Assembly: GCA_016462625.1 (NCBI GenBank)
Contig: JAEMSV010000011.1
Span: forward strand, 1-59,377
Source of the DNA: Solirubrobacteraceae bacterium
Lineage (GTDB): Bacteria > Actinomycetota > Thermoleophilia > Solirubrobacterales > Solirubrobacteraceae
Length of the DNA stretch: 59,377 nucleotides
Reading direction: 5' to 3'
Position numbers and translations under genes: made by a program. Positions 40,849 to 50,615 of this stretch are shown piece after piece; the stretch's first letter is position 1; each line of letters opens with the position of its first letter. The notes under the pieces were generated by a model, which worked only from the letters and a program-made list of their open reading frames with translations, was not told where the DNA came from and did not search any database.

Positions 40849-43800
40849 ATGATGCTCGTAGTTGGGTCTGCGCCGGTCAGGCGCCGGAGTGTGCTGGCGG
40901 CGGTCCTGGGGATAGCTGTGAGTGTGCCCCTAAGTCCGCCTGTCTCGAACGCCGCCGTGAGCGTCACGGCGGCGACAGCGGTCCCGGTCACGACGGCGTC
41001 GACGTGCTCCGCCGTGTCGCCCGTGACGCGTGCGCTTCAGGCCGGAGCCCGATCCGACTTCTGCCTCGCGCTGTCACTCGACGGCGGCCGTTCGGAGATC
41101 GACATCCCAGGCTTGGGAGACGACGCCCGGAGCATCAGGATCTCGCTTCCAGCGGGGCAGATCGGCGACCCGTCGGCCGCCGAAGCCTGTGCTCCGGGAC
41201 GATTTCGCAGCGCCTCGGGGTGCCCTGTCGCTTCCCAGGTCGGCGAGGTTGCGGCCCGGGCTGATGCCGGAGTCACCCTCGGGGAGCAGCTCCTGCATGG
41301 GCCTGTACATCTCCTCGCCCCGTCGGGGACCGAGGCTGCGCAGCTCGGCGTTCAGATCGGTCTGAAGGTGGGACCGACCTCCACGGCGCTGGTCAAGGTC
41401 ACGGCACAGATCAGGCTGCGCCCGGGGGACGGCGGCTTGGACGCGACACTCGAAGGCATCCCGCGCAGCCTCCTCGGCATTCCGATCGAACTCCGCCGCG
41501 TCAACCTGCGGCTGTGGGGATCACCAGCGCACCACCCGACGCTGCGCGCGCCATTCATGACATCGCCGACGGCGTGCGCTGCGGCCACCACTCGAGTGAC
41601 TGTCACCTCGTACGCCGGGGTTTCCACGTCCGGGCAGACCGCGTTCACCCCGACAGGCTGCGACGTCGTCCCGTTCGCCCCGGAGCTGATCCTGGAGGGA
41701 GACCGTGCGGTCGACGCCCCGGTCGAGCTCACGGCCGGGGTGAGGATGCCTCCGGACACCGGCGCGGTCGCCCAATCGCATGTGGGCGAGGCCACGGTCA
41801 TCTTGCCGGAAGGCGTTGAGCTCTCCGCGACGTCGGGGAATGAGATCGCGGATGTGGGCTGCACCGACGACGAGTTCGACGTGGCGGGTGGCGGTCCCGT
41901 GGCGTGTCCAGCAGGCGCAGCGCTCGGTACCGCGACCATGAGTTCCCCGCTCCTTGCGACCTTGGGTGGAAGCCTGCCGGGGACGATCTACCTCGCGCAG
42001 CCCCGCCCGACCGATCCGTTGATCCGGTTGTTCATTGTCGCGCAGGCCGGCCCCGAAGTCGACGCGGTGCGAGTGAAGCTGTCCGGCGTCGTCACGCCGG
42101 ACCCGGCGACCGGGCAACTCACCACGGTCCTCCGAGGCATCCCGCCTGTGCCGTTTCGCGAGTTTCGCCTCACGTTCAGGGGCGGCGAGGGGGCGATTGT
42201 CAGCTCCCCGCGTGCATGCGGGGCCGCGGTGGCCACCGGCGTCCTCGTCCCGCTTGCCGGGGGCGCGCCTGTGAAGCCGCAGGCGGCTATTGCTTACTCG
42301 GACGGGTGCAGCGACCCCGGGGCGTTCGAGCCGGGGCTGGCCGTGGCCGCTACGCCAGCCCAGGCGGGGGCGTCGACGGCGCTGCAGGTGCGGTTCTCGC
42401 GACCAGATCGCCACGCTCGGCTGGCGGGCCTTGAGGTGCGGCTCCCACCCGGACTCATTGGGCGGCTCACCGCAGCGCGCCTGTGCGCCCTAGACCTCGC
42501 ATCCATCGGGGCATGCGGACCGGAGAGCCTCGTCGGATCCGTCACGGCATCGGCCGGCCCCGGACCGCGCCCTCTGGAGCTGACGGGAGGAGAAGTGTTC
42601 CTGACCAAGGGTGACGGCGACGCACTTGCGGGCCTCGCGATCAAGATGCCGGTGCGCATCGGGCCGCTGGACTTCGGCAGTCTCCTGGTGCGCGGGCGGA
42701 TCATCGTACGGCCCGACATCGGTCTGACCCTGCGGGTCGACGAGATCCCGCTGCGCTTGCCAGCCGGCGTGGCGACTGGGATTCGGGACCTGACGGTGAC
42801 CCTGGACCGTCCCGGCTTCATCGTCAACGCGACGAGCTGCGCCTCAAAGACGGTTGCCGCCACTCTGCGCTCCGATATCGGTGCCTTTGCGGAGGCATCC
42901 GCTGGGTACGAGCCGACTGGGTGCGACGCGCTCGGCTACGCGCCACGACTGGAAATGCGGCTCGGCGGCGGTTCGGCCGAGACCGGTAGCGGCGGGCATC
43001 CCTCGCTCCAGGTCGATCTTGCGCAGGACCCTGGGCAGGCGAACACCAGTCGGGTGGAGTTGACGCTTCCGCCGTCGGTGTCGGCCGACATCGACCGCTT
43101 GAAGAACGCATGTCCGCAGGCGGCGTACGTGCGCGATGCGTGCCCGGCCGGTTCGGTGGTCGGGGCTGCGACCGCAGCGACGCCGCTGCTGGACGAGACG
43201 TTGCGGGGGCCGGTGACGTTCGTGTCGGTACCCGGCTCGCCGCTGCCTATGCTGCGAATTCGCCTTGGCGGTCCGCTCACTCTGGATCTGGACGCGAAGA
43301 TCACGCTCACCAAGGACAACCGTCTCACGACGACGATCGAAGGCGTCCCTGACGTGCCGCTTTCGAACTTCCGTCTCACGCTCGACGCTGGGCCACGCAG
43401 TCCGCTGACCGCGAATCGCGATCTGTGTACGGCGCCAGCGCAAGTCGGTGGGTCCCTGGGATCCCACACGGGCTCGAGCCTCGCTCTCAAGCAGGACGCG
43501 GTCGTGGTCGGCTGTGGTCCTGCCGCGACGTTGGAGCTCGGATCGCTGAAGACGGGCCGACCCACCGCTGATCTGCGCGTTGTCGGCGGGCGCACGCGGA
43601 TGACGAGCGTGACGCTCAGCATGCCGCGGGGCCTCGAGCTTGAGCGCTCGTCGAGGGTCCGGCGCCGCTTGAAGGTCAGCGCCACGGGTCTCCGCCGCCG
43701 GGCCCGGGCCACCGTGACCGTGAGCGGCAGCCGTCTTCGTGTCACGGTGCCGCGCGGGCAGTCGGCCAAGGTGCTGCGCGTGAGGCTCGCAACCGGCGCT

Positions 43801-43944
43801 CTGCGCGCAAGCAGGCGCCTGCGCCGAGCGGGACGCCCGAGGCTCAGGTTCAACTTGACGACGGTTCTGACAGATCGGTCGACGTCAAGGTCGCGCCTTC
43901 GTATCCGTCCGGCGGCTGCGTCGTCCGCGGCAGGAGGGCGCTGA
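40849..43944 (+). CDS. Giant secreted beta-repeat protein
   Basis: A 1,031-residue exported protein from ATG 40849, seven bases after GGGAGAGAGG. A signal peptide (SVLAAVLGIAVSVPLSPPVS) is followed by three or four divergent modules of about 200-250 residues. Each has a CPAG(S/A)xxG element, a LPP/LP segment, a GIPxxPxxxFRLTF element and a Cys-containing XxPTGCD strand (for example FTPTGCDVVPFAPELILEGD and YEPTGCDALGYAPRLEMRLG). The last 130 residues are Arg-rich. This architecture is common among Solirubrobacterales secretomes; function unknown. Its 3' end overlaps the convergent tandem TetR gene by 95 bp. Confidence 0.65.
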   Translation: MMLVVGSAPVRRRSVLAAVLGIAVSVPLSPPVSNAAVSVTAATAVPVTTASTCSAVSPVTRALQAGARSDFCLALSLDGGRSEIDIPGLGDDARSIRISLPAGQIGDPSAAEACAPGRFRSASGCPVASQVGEVAARADAGVTLGEQLLHGPVHLLAPSGTEAAQLGVQIGLKVGPTSTALVKVTAQIRLRPGDGGLDATLEGIPRSLLGIPIELRRVNLRLWGSPAHHPTLRAPFMTSPTACAAATTRVTVTSYAGVSTSGQTAFTPTGCDVVPFAPELILEGDRAVDAPVELTAGVRMPPDTGAVAQSHVGEATVILPEGVELSATSGNEIADVGCTDDEFDVAGGGPVACPAGAALGTATMSSPLLATLGGSLPGTIYLAQPRPTDPLIRLFIVAQAGPEVDAVRVKLSGVVTPDPATGQLTTVLRGIPPVPFREFRLTFRGGEGAIVSSPRACGAAVATGVLVPLAGGAPVKPQAAIAYSDGCSDPGAFEPGLAVAATPAQAGASTALQVRFSRPDRHARLAGLEVRLPPGLIGRLTAARLCALDLASIGACGPESLVGSVTASAGPGPRPLELTGGEVFLTKGDGDALAGLAIKMPVRIGPLDFGSLLVRGRIIVRPDIGLTLRVDEIPLRLPAGVATGIRDLTVTLDRPGFIVNATSCASKTVAATLRSDIGAFAEASAGYEPTGCDALGYAPRLEMRLGGGSAETGSGGHPSLQVDLAQDPGQANTSRVELTLPPSVSADIDRLKNACPQAAYVRDACPAGSVVGAATAATPLLDETLRGPVTFVSVPGSPLPMLRIRLGGPLTLDLDAKITLTKDNRLTTTIEGVPDVPLSNFRLTLDAGPRSPLTANRDLCTAPAQVGGSLGSHTGSSLALKQDAVVVGCGPAATLELGSLKTGRPTADLRVVGGRTRMTSVTLSMPRGLELERSSRVRRRLKVSATGLRRRARATVTVSGSRLRVTVPRGQSAKVLRVRLATGALRASRRLRRAGRPRLRFNLTTVLTDRSTSRSRLRIRPAAASSAAGGR

Positions 43945-45211
43945 GAAAGGTCCAGCTCGCCTCGATGAGCCGGTCGGTCGGGAACGCCGGGTCTTCGAGT
44001 GCGAGCCGCGCCTGCTCTTCACCGGTGCTGAGAAGGAGGCGCGCTGCAAGGTCGACGTCCATCTCGGGCGCCGGGTCAGCGAGCGACTCGAGCGCGCTCG
44101 CCATGAGCGGACGGAGCCGCTTCGCGAGCGCCGCGCGCCGCCTGTTGACGAGTGTCTGGAGGGCGCGTGGCGCGCGCTCAGGGCGCATGAGCGCGACGCG
44201 CCACGTGTCCGGGGCTTGCATCGCCGCCTCGAGCAGTGTTGCGAGCGCTTCCCCGAGGACCCGTACCGGATGTCGGTCGCTCGGCTCCGCCGGGAGGGCA
44301 GCGTCGAAGGTATCGCGCACCGCGGCGTCGAGACGGCGGAGCATCGCCAGCATCAGGATCTCGAGATTGGCAAAACTGCGATAGACAACCGCACGGTTGA
44401 CGCCGACGCGGCGGGCGATCGCCTCCATGGTCAGTGCTTCGAACCCGTTCTCGGCGATCAGGCCAACCGCGGCATCGAGGATCTGCACTCGTCGCTGGCT
44501 CTTGGCCAGGCGCGCCCCCGGTGCACCCACTGCCTCCTGCTCGAGCGGGCCGCGGATACTCACCGACGGCGCGGGGCCAAGGTGTCGGACCGATGTCTCT
44601 ACGCCGATCAGCAACGAGCCTGATGCGGCGAGAGCGGTGATCCGGCCCGCAGGAAACCGTCGGGGGTGCAGAAGGGTCAGGCGTGCCGCGTCCTCTCCGG
44701 CGGCCACGAGCAGCCGAGCAAGCACCCCGTGATCGAGGCCGGGGGGGCCGCCGCGCGCATCGACGCCCCAGTCGATGAGGGCCTCGACAAGTCCGGTGAC
44801 CGTGGCGCGGCTCGTGTCGATGCGGGTATTCAGCTCGTTTGAGGCGCCACGCGGCGGTGCGAGCAGGAAACGCCACGTGCGCGGGCGCGCGCGCACGGCT
44901 CCCAGGAACTGGCCGACGGCGTCGACGAGAAACGCTTCGGGGGTCACGCCCGTCCCCGGATGTGTTCCTACGATGCCGAGGAGGGGATCGAGCGCCGCCG
45001 CTTCTTCGCGGTCGATCAACGCAAGCAGCAGCGCGTCGAGGTCACCGAAGAGGTCGTAGACGACCGGGCGGGTCACTCCGGCACGGCGCGCGACGGCCTC
45101 GACGGTGAGCGCGTCGAACCCCCGGTCGAGGATGACGTCGAGCGCGGCGTCGAGCAGTTCCCTGCGCCGGACCTCCGGGGCGAGTCGCGGAGTTCGCCGG
45201 CGGGAGCTCAT
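43850..45211 (-). CDS. Tandem TetR-TetR fusion regulator
   Basis: A 453-residue protein with two complete TetR units. The first HTH (about 15-60) is RRRELLDAALDVILDRGFDA ... VARRAGVTRPVVYDLFGDLD; the second (about 245-290) is RRVQILDAAVGLIAENGFEA ... IARRVGVNRAVVYRSFANLE. Each is followed by its own ligand-type domain (RTWRFLLAPPRGA; DTWRVALMRPERA), so the gene looks like a fused duplication. TetR proteins act as dimers; here one chain could supply both DNA-binding heads. It is divergent from the Baeyer-Villiger gene, with GCGTAGCTACGC between. Start ATG 45211 (MSSRRRTPR). Confidence 0.88.
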   Translation of the reverse strand: MSSRRRTPRLAPEVRRRELLDAALDVILDRGFDALTVEAVARRAGVTRPVVYDLFGDLDALLLALIDREEAAALDPLLGIVGTHPGTGVTPEAFLVDAVGQFLGAVRARPRTWRFLLAPPRGASNELNTRIDTSRATVTGLVEALIDWGVDARGGPPGLDHGVLARLLVAAGEDAARLTLLHPRRFPAGRITALAASGSLLIGVETSVRHLGPAPSVSIRGPLEQEAVGAPGARLAKSQRRVQILDAAVGLIAENGFEALTMEAIARRVGVNRAVVYRSFANLEILMLAMLRRLDAAVRDTFDAALPAEPSDRHPVRVLGEALATLLEAAMQAPDTWRVALMRPERAPRALQTLVNRRRAALAKRLRPLMASALESLADPAPEMDVDLAARLLLSTGEEQARLALEDPAFPTDRLIEASWTFLSALLPRTTQPPDGYEGATLTSTDLSEPSSS

Positions 45212-45292
45212 GGGCCCAGCTTCGCACGTCCGGGGCGCGCGCGGACCGCAGGGCAGGACGACTTGCACGACCGGAAGCTTCGTGTAACACTC

Positions 45293-45304
45293 GCGTAGCT
45301 ACGC
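45293..45304. promoter_or_regulatory. GCGTAGCTACGC palindrome, candidate operator
   Basis: A perfect 12-bp palindrome midway between the divergent tandem-TetR and monooxygenase genes (118 bp apart). It is the natural candidate site for the fused regulator. Confidence 0.55.
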
Positions 45305-45329
45305 ACCTGTGACATTACTTCGAGGCCCT

Positions 45330-46841
45330 ATGCCCCTGCCCCATCACGACATAGCGATCATCGGCTCCGGCTTCGGCGGCCTCGGCACGGCGATCGAACT
45401 CAAGCGGTCCGGGCGCCACGACTTCGTTGTCCTCGAGCAGGCCGCAGGTATCGGCGGCACCTGGAGGGCGAACCACTACCCCGGATGCGCGTGCGACGTC
45501 CCGACCCCGTATTACTCGTTCTCGTTCGCGCCCGAGCCCGGTTGGTCGCGGCTGTTCGCTCCCCACACCGAGATCCTCCGCTACCTCGAGGGCTGCGCGG
45601 ACCGCTTTGGCGTCAACCGGCATGTCCGTTTCGACGCGTCGGTCACCGCCCTGACGTGGGATGACGTCGAGCAACGATGGACGATCAGCCTCCGAGGCGC
45701 GCCGGCATGTACCGCGCGCGTCGTGGTGCAAGCGACCGGCGGACTCTCCCGGCCGGCGTATCCGGACCTGCCGGGCCTGCAGACATTTGGCGGTTCGACG
45801 TTTCACTCGGCCGACTGGGACCACTCGGTGGACCTGCGGGGCGCGGCTGTTGCCGTGGTCGGCACGGGCGCCAGCGCGATCCAGTTCGTACCTCGAGTCG
45901 CCGATGTCGCCGCGCAGGTTGACGTCTATCAGCGCACCCCGCCGTGGGTCATCCCGAAACCGGACCGCGAGATCGGACGTCGCGAGCGCGACCTCTACCG
46001 CCGGCTGCCTGCGCTGCAACGCGCGCAGCGAGGCGCGATCTGGGCGGCTGAGGAATACATGGGTTTGGGCAACACGAGGTGGCACGCATTGATCCGCCCC
46101 TTAGAACGCCTTGCGCGAGCACACGTTCGCCGAGCGATCTCCGATCCCGCCGTGAGAGCCCAACTGGTGCCGTCGTACCGGATCGGGTGCAAGCGGGTGC
46201 TGCTGTCCAACGAGTGGTACCCGACGCTCGAGCGTGAGCATGTCGGCCTCGTCACGGATGGCATCGGGAGGGTGACATCGCGTGGGATCGAGACCACGAC
46301 CGGCGTGACGCGCCCGGCCGACGTCATCATCTTCGGGACTGGCTTCCACGCGACGCAGTCGATCGGGGATCTTGCGGTCGAGGGGCGCGACGGCATGGAC
46401 CTCCGGGCGTCGTGGGAGGAGGGCATGGAGGCCCATCGCGGGACCACCGTCGCCGGGTTTCCGAATCTGTTCCTCATGCCCGGTCCGAACACCGGCACCG
46501 GCCACACGTCGCAGGTGTTCATGATCGAGCAGCAGATCCGGCATGTGATCGGCGCCCTTGACCAGATGGACGCGCATGCTGCTCAGACCATCGAGCCGCG
46601 CCCGGAGGCCCAGGCCGCGTTCAACAAGCGGATCGCCCGCAAGATGGAGCAGACGGTCTGGCTGCGCGGCGGGTGCACCTCCTGGTACCTCGACGGCCAG
46701 GGGCGGAACACGACCCTCTGGCCCGGGAGTTCCCTTGGCTTCCGCAAGGCACTCGCCACGATCGATGACACGGAGTTCCACTTCGAGCCGCGGCGTCAGG
46801 TGGCGCGCGCGACCGAGGTCAACCTGGCCGCGGGGGTCTGA
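45330..46841 (+). CDS. Flavin-containing / Baeyer-Villiger-type monooxygenase
   Basis: A 503-residue class B flavoprotein monooxygenase. FAD loop IIGSGFGGLGTAIELKRSG at 10-28, GGTWRANHYPGCACDVPTP at 42-60, the type I fingerprint FGGSTFHSADWD at 153-164 (FxGxxxHxxxWD) and NADPH loop VVGTGASAIQ at 177-186. Later IIFGTGFHATQ and a MPGPNTGTGHTS stretch are also family-typical. It inserts oxygen beside a ketone, giving esters or lactones, or oxidises heteroatoms. Homology begins at ATG 45330. It may be co-transcribed with the membrane protein 68 bp downstream. Confidence 0.9.
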   Translation: MPLPHHDIAIIGSGFGGLGTAIELKRSGRHDFVVLEQAAGIGGTWRANHYPGCACDVPTPYYSFSFAPEPGWSRLFAPHTEILRYLEGCADRFGVNRHVRFDASVTALTWDDVEQRWTISLRGAPACTARVVVQATGGLSRPAYPDLPGLQTFGGSTFHSADWDHSVDLRGAAVAVVGTGASAIQFVPRVADVAAQVDVYQRTPPWVIPKPDREIGRRERDLYRRLPALQRAQRGAIWAAEEYMGLGNTRWHALIRPLERLARAHVRRAISDPAVRAQLVPSYRIGCKRVLLSNEWYPTLEREHVGLVTDGIGRVTSRGIETTTGVTRPADVIIFGTGFHATQSIGDLAVEGRDGMDLRASWEEGMEAHRGTTVAGFPNLFLMPGPNTGTGHTSQVFMIEQQIRHVIGALDQMDAHAAQTIEPRPEAQAAFNKRIARKMEQTVWLRGGCTSWYLDGQGRNTTLWPGSSLGFRKALATIDDTEFHFEPRRQVARATEVNLAAGV

Positions 46842-46909
46842 CCCGTGCCGGGCGACACCTCCGCTTCGGAGCCCGTCTCCGAACATACCCCTAAGAGGAG
46901 ACGATCCTG

Positions 46910-48820
46910 ATGCGTACAACGTTCGTGCCCGCCGCCGCCGCCACCGAGGTCGGCGGTGCGCCGGTCCGTGACATTCTCATTGTCGGCGGAAGTATCTCGG
47001 TTCTCACGATCCTCACGCTGGCGCTGGTTCTGTCTTATCGACGAGGAGACGCCCGTGGTCTTCGTCAGGTCGAGGGTGTGGTTGAGCGCGTACTGGGGAT
47101 TCCAGGTTGGGCGGCGATCCCGAGCATCGCGGCGATCGGCAGCTCACTGCTCGCGTTCGCCGGCGGCTTCTGGGACATCGGTGTCCACATCGACATCGGG
47201 CGTGACGAAGGGCCGCTCGGCACCGTTGCGCACTACCCGTTCATGTTCGGACTGATCGGCCTCTTCCTTTCCGGCGTACTCGCCGTCGGCATGACCCCCA
47301 CCGACAGGTCTGCCTCAAGCGCCGCCGGGGTTGAGGTGCCGAGCTTCGGTCGCGTGTCCGCTGCTGCGCTGCTACTCGCCGCGGGGGGGAGCTTCGCGCT
47401 CCTAGGCTTTCCGCTGGACGATCTCTGGCACCGACTGTTCGGTCAGGATGTCACGCTGTGGGGCCCGACGCACGTGATGTTCTTCGGGGGCGGGCTCGCG
47501 GGCGCGTTCGGTGCCACCTTGCTGCTCGTCGAGGGCGCTCGGGCCGCCGGGAAAGAGCCATTCTCCGGTGTGGGCCTGTGGGCTCGGCCGCTCCCGCTCG
47601 TGGCGCCGATCCTCGGCGGCATGCTGCTGTTCATCGGCACGCACGCCACCGACGAGTTCAACTGGGCGGTTCCCCAGTACCGAATGATCTGGCAGCCGAT
47701 CCTCCTGGTCTTCTTCTCTACCGCTGGCCTTGTCGCCGCACGCATGCTGACGGCACGCGGAGGTGCACTGCTGGCACTGGCGATCTACCTGCCCATCCAG
47801 GTGCTGCTCGCGACCCTCATCGGCGGCCCCCTGGAGCGCACGCCGCCTGCCTATCCGCTCTTCATCGTAGAGGCCCTGCTGGTAGAGGCCGTCGCGTTTC
47901 GCGCGAGCCCGCGTCAGGCGCTCCGGGTCGGTGTCGTTGCGGGCGCGCTCGTCGGCACGGTGGGGTTCTGGGCCGAGTATGGGTGGTCGCACATCGCGAT
48001 GCCGCTGCCCTGGCAGCCGGGCCTGCTGCCTGAGGCAATCCCGGCGGCGCTGCTCGCCGGAGTCACCGGTGGTGTGCTCGCTGCGATGCTCGCGCACGCG
48101 CTTCGCGGCACGCTCGGCATCGTCCCGCGTCCGCTCGCCGTCTCCGTGCTCGCCGCCGCTGGCGCGGTCGGGTTGGCCGCCAACGCCGCGATTCTGGATG
48201 CCCCGAAGGGCGTCACGGCTGCCATGGAGCTCTCGAACGTGAGGGAGGTTTCCGATGCGGCGGGTGGCGGGCCGACGACGGTGGCGGACCTCGCGGTTCG
48301 TATCAACCGGGCCGATCTCACCGAGAACCCGACATGGCTCTACGTCCTGGGCTGGCAGGGCGGTGGGCGCTTCGAGAATCGCCTCGTCGACCGCGGCGAC
48401 GGATGGCTGCGCAGCACTGCGCCGGTGCCAATCGGCGGAACGTGGAAGACCTTCGTTCGCGTACACAAGGGGCGCACCACGTTGGCCGTGCCCGTGCGCA
48501 TGCCCGCAGACCCGGCTCTGGATTTCGCCGGGTTCCCGGCTCGCGCGTCGATCACCCGAGAGTTCGCCCGCGACACGACGTTCTTCCAGGTTGAGCGTCG
48601 CGATGACGCGCCGCGGTGGGCGTGGACGCCCGCTTCGATCCTGGTCCTATCGCTGAACATCTTCCTGATGGTGCTCGTGGCGGTTGCCGCGGTGCGCATC
48701 GGCAAGCTCGGCGCAGCGAATGAGGACGACGACTCGTCGTCGGCGACCAGCAATCAGACGACCCCGGTCACTTCGGTTCGCTGGGAGGCGCCGGCGGGAA
48801 CGCCCGCCGGCCCGCGGTGA
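46910..48820 (+). CDS. Polytopic membrane protein, unknown
   Basis: A 636-residue protein with about 11-12 hydrophobic segments (for example VRDILIVGGSISVLTILTLA, AIPSIAAIGSSLLAFAGGFW, HYPFMFGLIGLFLSGVLAVG) followed by a soluble beta-rich domain (about 455-580) and a last helix near 585-605. The conserved-looking FWDIGVHIDIGRDEGP and THVMFFGGGLAG contain His residues that could bind metal or heme, but I recognise no family. It follows a monooxygenase gene and precedes a small membrane protein of respiratory-complex style. The start ATG has GAGGAG seven bases upstream. Confidence 0.6.
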   Translation: MRTTFVPAAAATEVGGAPVRDILIVGGSISVLTILTLALVLSYRRGDARGLRQVEGVVERVLGIPGWAAIPSIAAIGSSLLAFAGGFWDIGVHIDIGRDEGPLGTVAHYPFMFGLIGLFLSGVLAVGMTPTDRSASSAAGVEVPSFGRVSAAALLLAAGGSFALLGFPLDDLWHRLFGQDVTLWGPTHVMFFGGGLAGAFGATLLLVEGARAAGKEPFSGVGLWARPLPLVAPILGGMLLFIGTHATDEFNWAVPQYRMIWQPILLVFFSTAGLVAARMLTARGGALLALAIYLPIQVLLATLIGGPLERTPPAYPLFIVEALLVEAVAFRASPRQALRVGVVAGALVGTVGFWAEYGWSHIAMPLPWQPGLLPEAIPAALLAGVTGGVLAAMLAHALRGTLGIVPRPLAVSVLAAAGAVGLAANAAILDAPKGVTAAMELSNVREVSDAAGGGPTTVADLAVRINRADLTENPTWLYVLGWQGGGRFENRLVDRGDGWLRSTAPVPIGGTWKTFVRVHKGRTTLAVPVRMPADPALDFAGFPARASITREFARDTTFFQVERRDDAPRWAWTPASILVLSLNIFLMVLVAVAAVRIGKLGAANEDDDSSSATSNQTTPVTSVRWEAPAGTPAGPR

Positions 48821-48928
48821 GGTGAAGATCGTGCGCCCGGAAGACGCGGGCCCCGCAGCGCGGGCTGTCGCGAGCGAGGCCGCTTGGCGGGGGGCGCTGG
48901 GTCGGGCGTCCCTTGCTCCACCTTTCCC

Positions 48929-49159
48929 ATGTTGGTCATAGCCCATGCCACACACTGGCTGACGAGTGTCGCGTTTGCCGTGCCGGTCGTGCTGGTGCCG
49001 CTTGCGCTCTTTGGCATGACGGCTCTAGAACGGCGCCGCGCCAGGGAGCCGGAGGCGGAGGTCCGCGACACCAGAGACGTCCCAATTTTGCCCCATCACC
49101 AACATGAGCCGCGTGCAAGGCATTCCCGGCGTGACCTCAGCCCGCGCCGACGTCGGTGA
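48929..49159 (+). CDS. Small single-helix membrane protein
   Basis: A 76-residue protein starting MLVIAHATHWLTSVAFAVPV, one transmembrane helix with an N-terminal His pair and a charged tail (ALERRRAREPEAEVRD). The AHxxHWL...P pattern recurs in small actinobacterial membrane proteins next to polytopic ones. It lies 108 bp after the larger membrane protein on the same strand. The 48,821-48,928 and 49,160-49,335 gaps show no other gene. Confidence 0.45.
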   Translation: MLVIAHATHWLTSVAFAVPVVLVPLALFGMTALERRRAREPEAEVRDTRDVPILPHHQHEPRARHSRRDLSPRRRR

Positions 49160-49335
49160 GAACACGGAGGGGCGCGCTATTCCCAGACCGCGAGCCAGGG
49201 GCCTCGTGCCATTGTCAGGGAGGGCTCAGGATCCCGTCGCAGCAGCGGGCGGGCGCGCGTGAACACGCCCGGCGGGTCCCGGCGAGGTTGCGCCCGAGGC
49301 GGGCTTCGCCCTGCCGACCATCCCCGGACACACGA

Positions 49336-50571
49336 CTATCGCGCCGCGGTGTATGCGACGGGCATCTCCTTGAGCTGGTTGACAAAGCACGAGCGCGTCC
49401 GCCGGGGCTCGCCCGCCAGGTGGATGTCCGGGAATCGCGCCAGCGTCTTCTCGAACAGCACGCGTAGCTCGAGTCGGGCCAGCGCCGCACCCAGGCAGAA
49501 ATGCCGGCCCCCCGCACCGAACGCCTGGTGCTCGGTGCGCCGACGAATGTCGAAGTGATCGGGGTTCTCGATGACCGTTTCATCGCGGTTGCTCGACACG
49601 TACCAGAGGACGACTTTGTCACCTTCGCGGATCGTCGTCCCGTGGAGCTCGACATCGCGCTGCGCCGTCCGGCGGAAGTGCGCGAACGCCGGGAAGCATC
49701 GCAGTGATTCCTCCACGAGGCCGGGGATCAGCGATGGCTCGTTCTTGACCATCTCCAGCTGCTGCGGGTCCCGGAGGAGCGCGAGCATCCCACTCGCAAA
49801 GGTCGACCGCGTTGAGTCGTTGCCCGCGGCCGCCAGCAACCCGATGCCCGTGAAGATCTCGATGTCGTTGAGTCGCTCGCCATCGACCTCTGCGTACGCG
49901 AGCACGGTGAGCAGATCATCGGCCGGCTGGTCTCGACGTGCGGCGACCTGCTCCATGAACTCGCCGAATGCGACCTCGATCGTCGCGGCGACCTCCTCGA
50001 AGCCGGGTGACACCTCGTCGTCTCCGAACGCCAACACCATGTTCACGCGTTCGGCGTTCTTCGCGTCGTCGGCCTCGTCGGTTCCGATGAACGAGCCGAT
50101 GACCCGGGAGACAACCGGCTGGGTGACGTCTGTGACCAGGTCGCACCGCCCCTGTGAGGCGACACGGTCAAGCGCCTTCGTCACGATGCCGCGAATCCGG
50201 TCTTCATGCTCGTTGATGCGAGCCGGCGTGAACCCTCGCTGGAAGATGGCTTTGATGCGGTCGTGGCGCGGCGGGTCCATCGAGATCATCTGCTGCTGTT
50301 GCATGACGAGCGGCAGTCCCGGCTCGTCGAGGAGCAGGATCCCACCGCGCTCGGAGGAGAACGTGGAGAAGTCCCGGCTGATCTCGTGAATGTCCTTCCA
50401 CCGTGTGACCGACCAGAAGCCAGCCTCGTCCGGGTAGTCATTGAGTGGGCTCCAGTGAACGGGCGCTTCGCGTCGAAGTCGCGCGAACACGTCGAAGGGC
50501 GGGCCTTCGTCCCAGAGGGACAGGTCGCTCAGGTCGATGGCCTGCAGGTCGTTCTCCACGATGACGCTCAT
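49336..50571 (-). CDS. Cytochrome P450 (paralogue of the 38,147 gene)
   Basis: A 411-residue P450. ATG 50571 has AGGAGG six bases upstream. I-helix LLAAAGNDSTRSTFAS, K-helix VEESLRCFPAFAHFRRTAQ (ExxR), heme loop AFGAGGRHFCLGAALARLEL with the Cys ligand. It shares most diagnostic segments with the P450 at 38,147, including the unusual AAGNDST I-helix, so they are paralogues. Upstream sits the ACCGATCGGT palindrome (50,651-50,660). Beyond it, on the plus strand, traces of a BtrH-like N-terminus remain. CYP125-like lipid oxidation is plausible. Confidence 0.92.
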   Translation of the reverse strand: MSVIVENDLQAIDLSDLSLWDEGPPFDVFARLRREAPVHWSPLNDYPDEAGFWSVTRWKDIHEISRDFSTFSSERGGILLLDEPGLPLVMQQQQMISMDPPRHDRIKAIFQRGFTPARINEHEDRIRGIVTKALDRVASQGRCDLVTDVTQPVVSRVIGSFIGTDEADDAKNAERVNMVLAFGDDEVSPGFEEVAATIEVAFGEFMEQVAARRDQPADDLLTVLAYAEVDGERLNDIEIFTGIGLLAAAGNDSTRSTFASGMLALLRDPQQLEMVKNEPSLIPGLVEESLRCFPAFAHFRRTAQRDVELHGTTIREGDKVVLWYVSSNRDETVIENPDHFDIRRRTEHQAFGAGGRHFCLGAALARLELRVLFEKTLARFPDIHLAGEPRRTRSCFVNQLKEMPVAYTAAR

Positions 50572-50615
50572 GGTCAACCTCCTCGGTCTCGCCGGGGCTC
50601 CGGCGCGGTTTGGGC

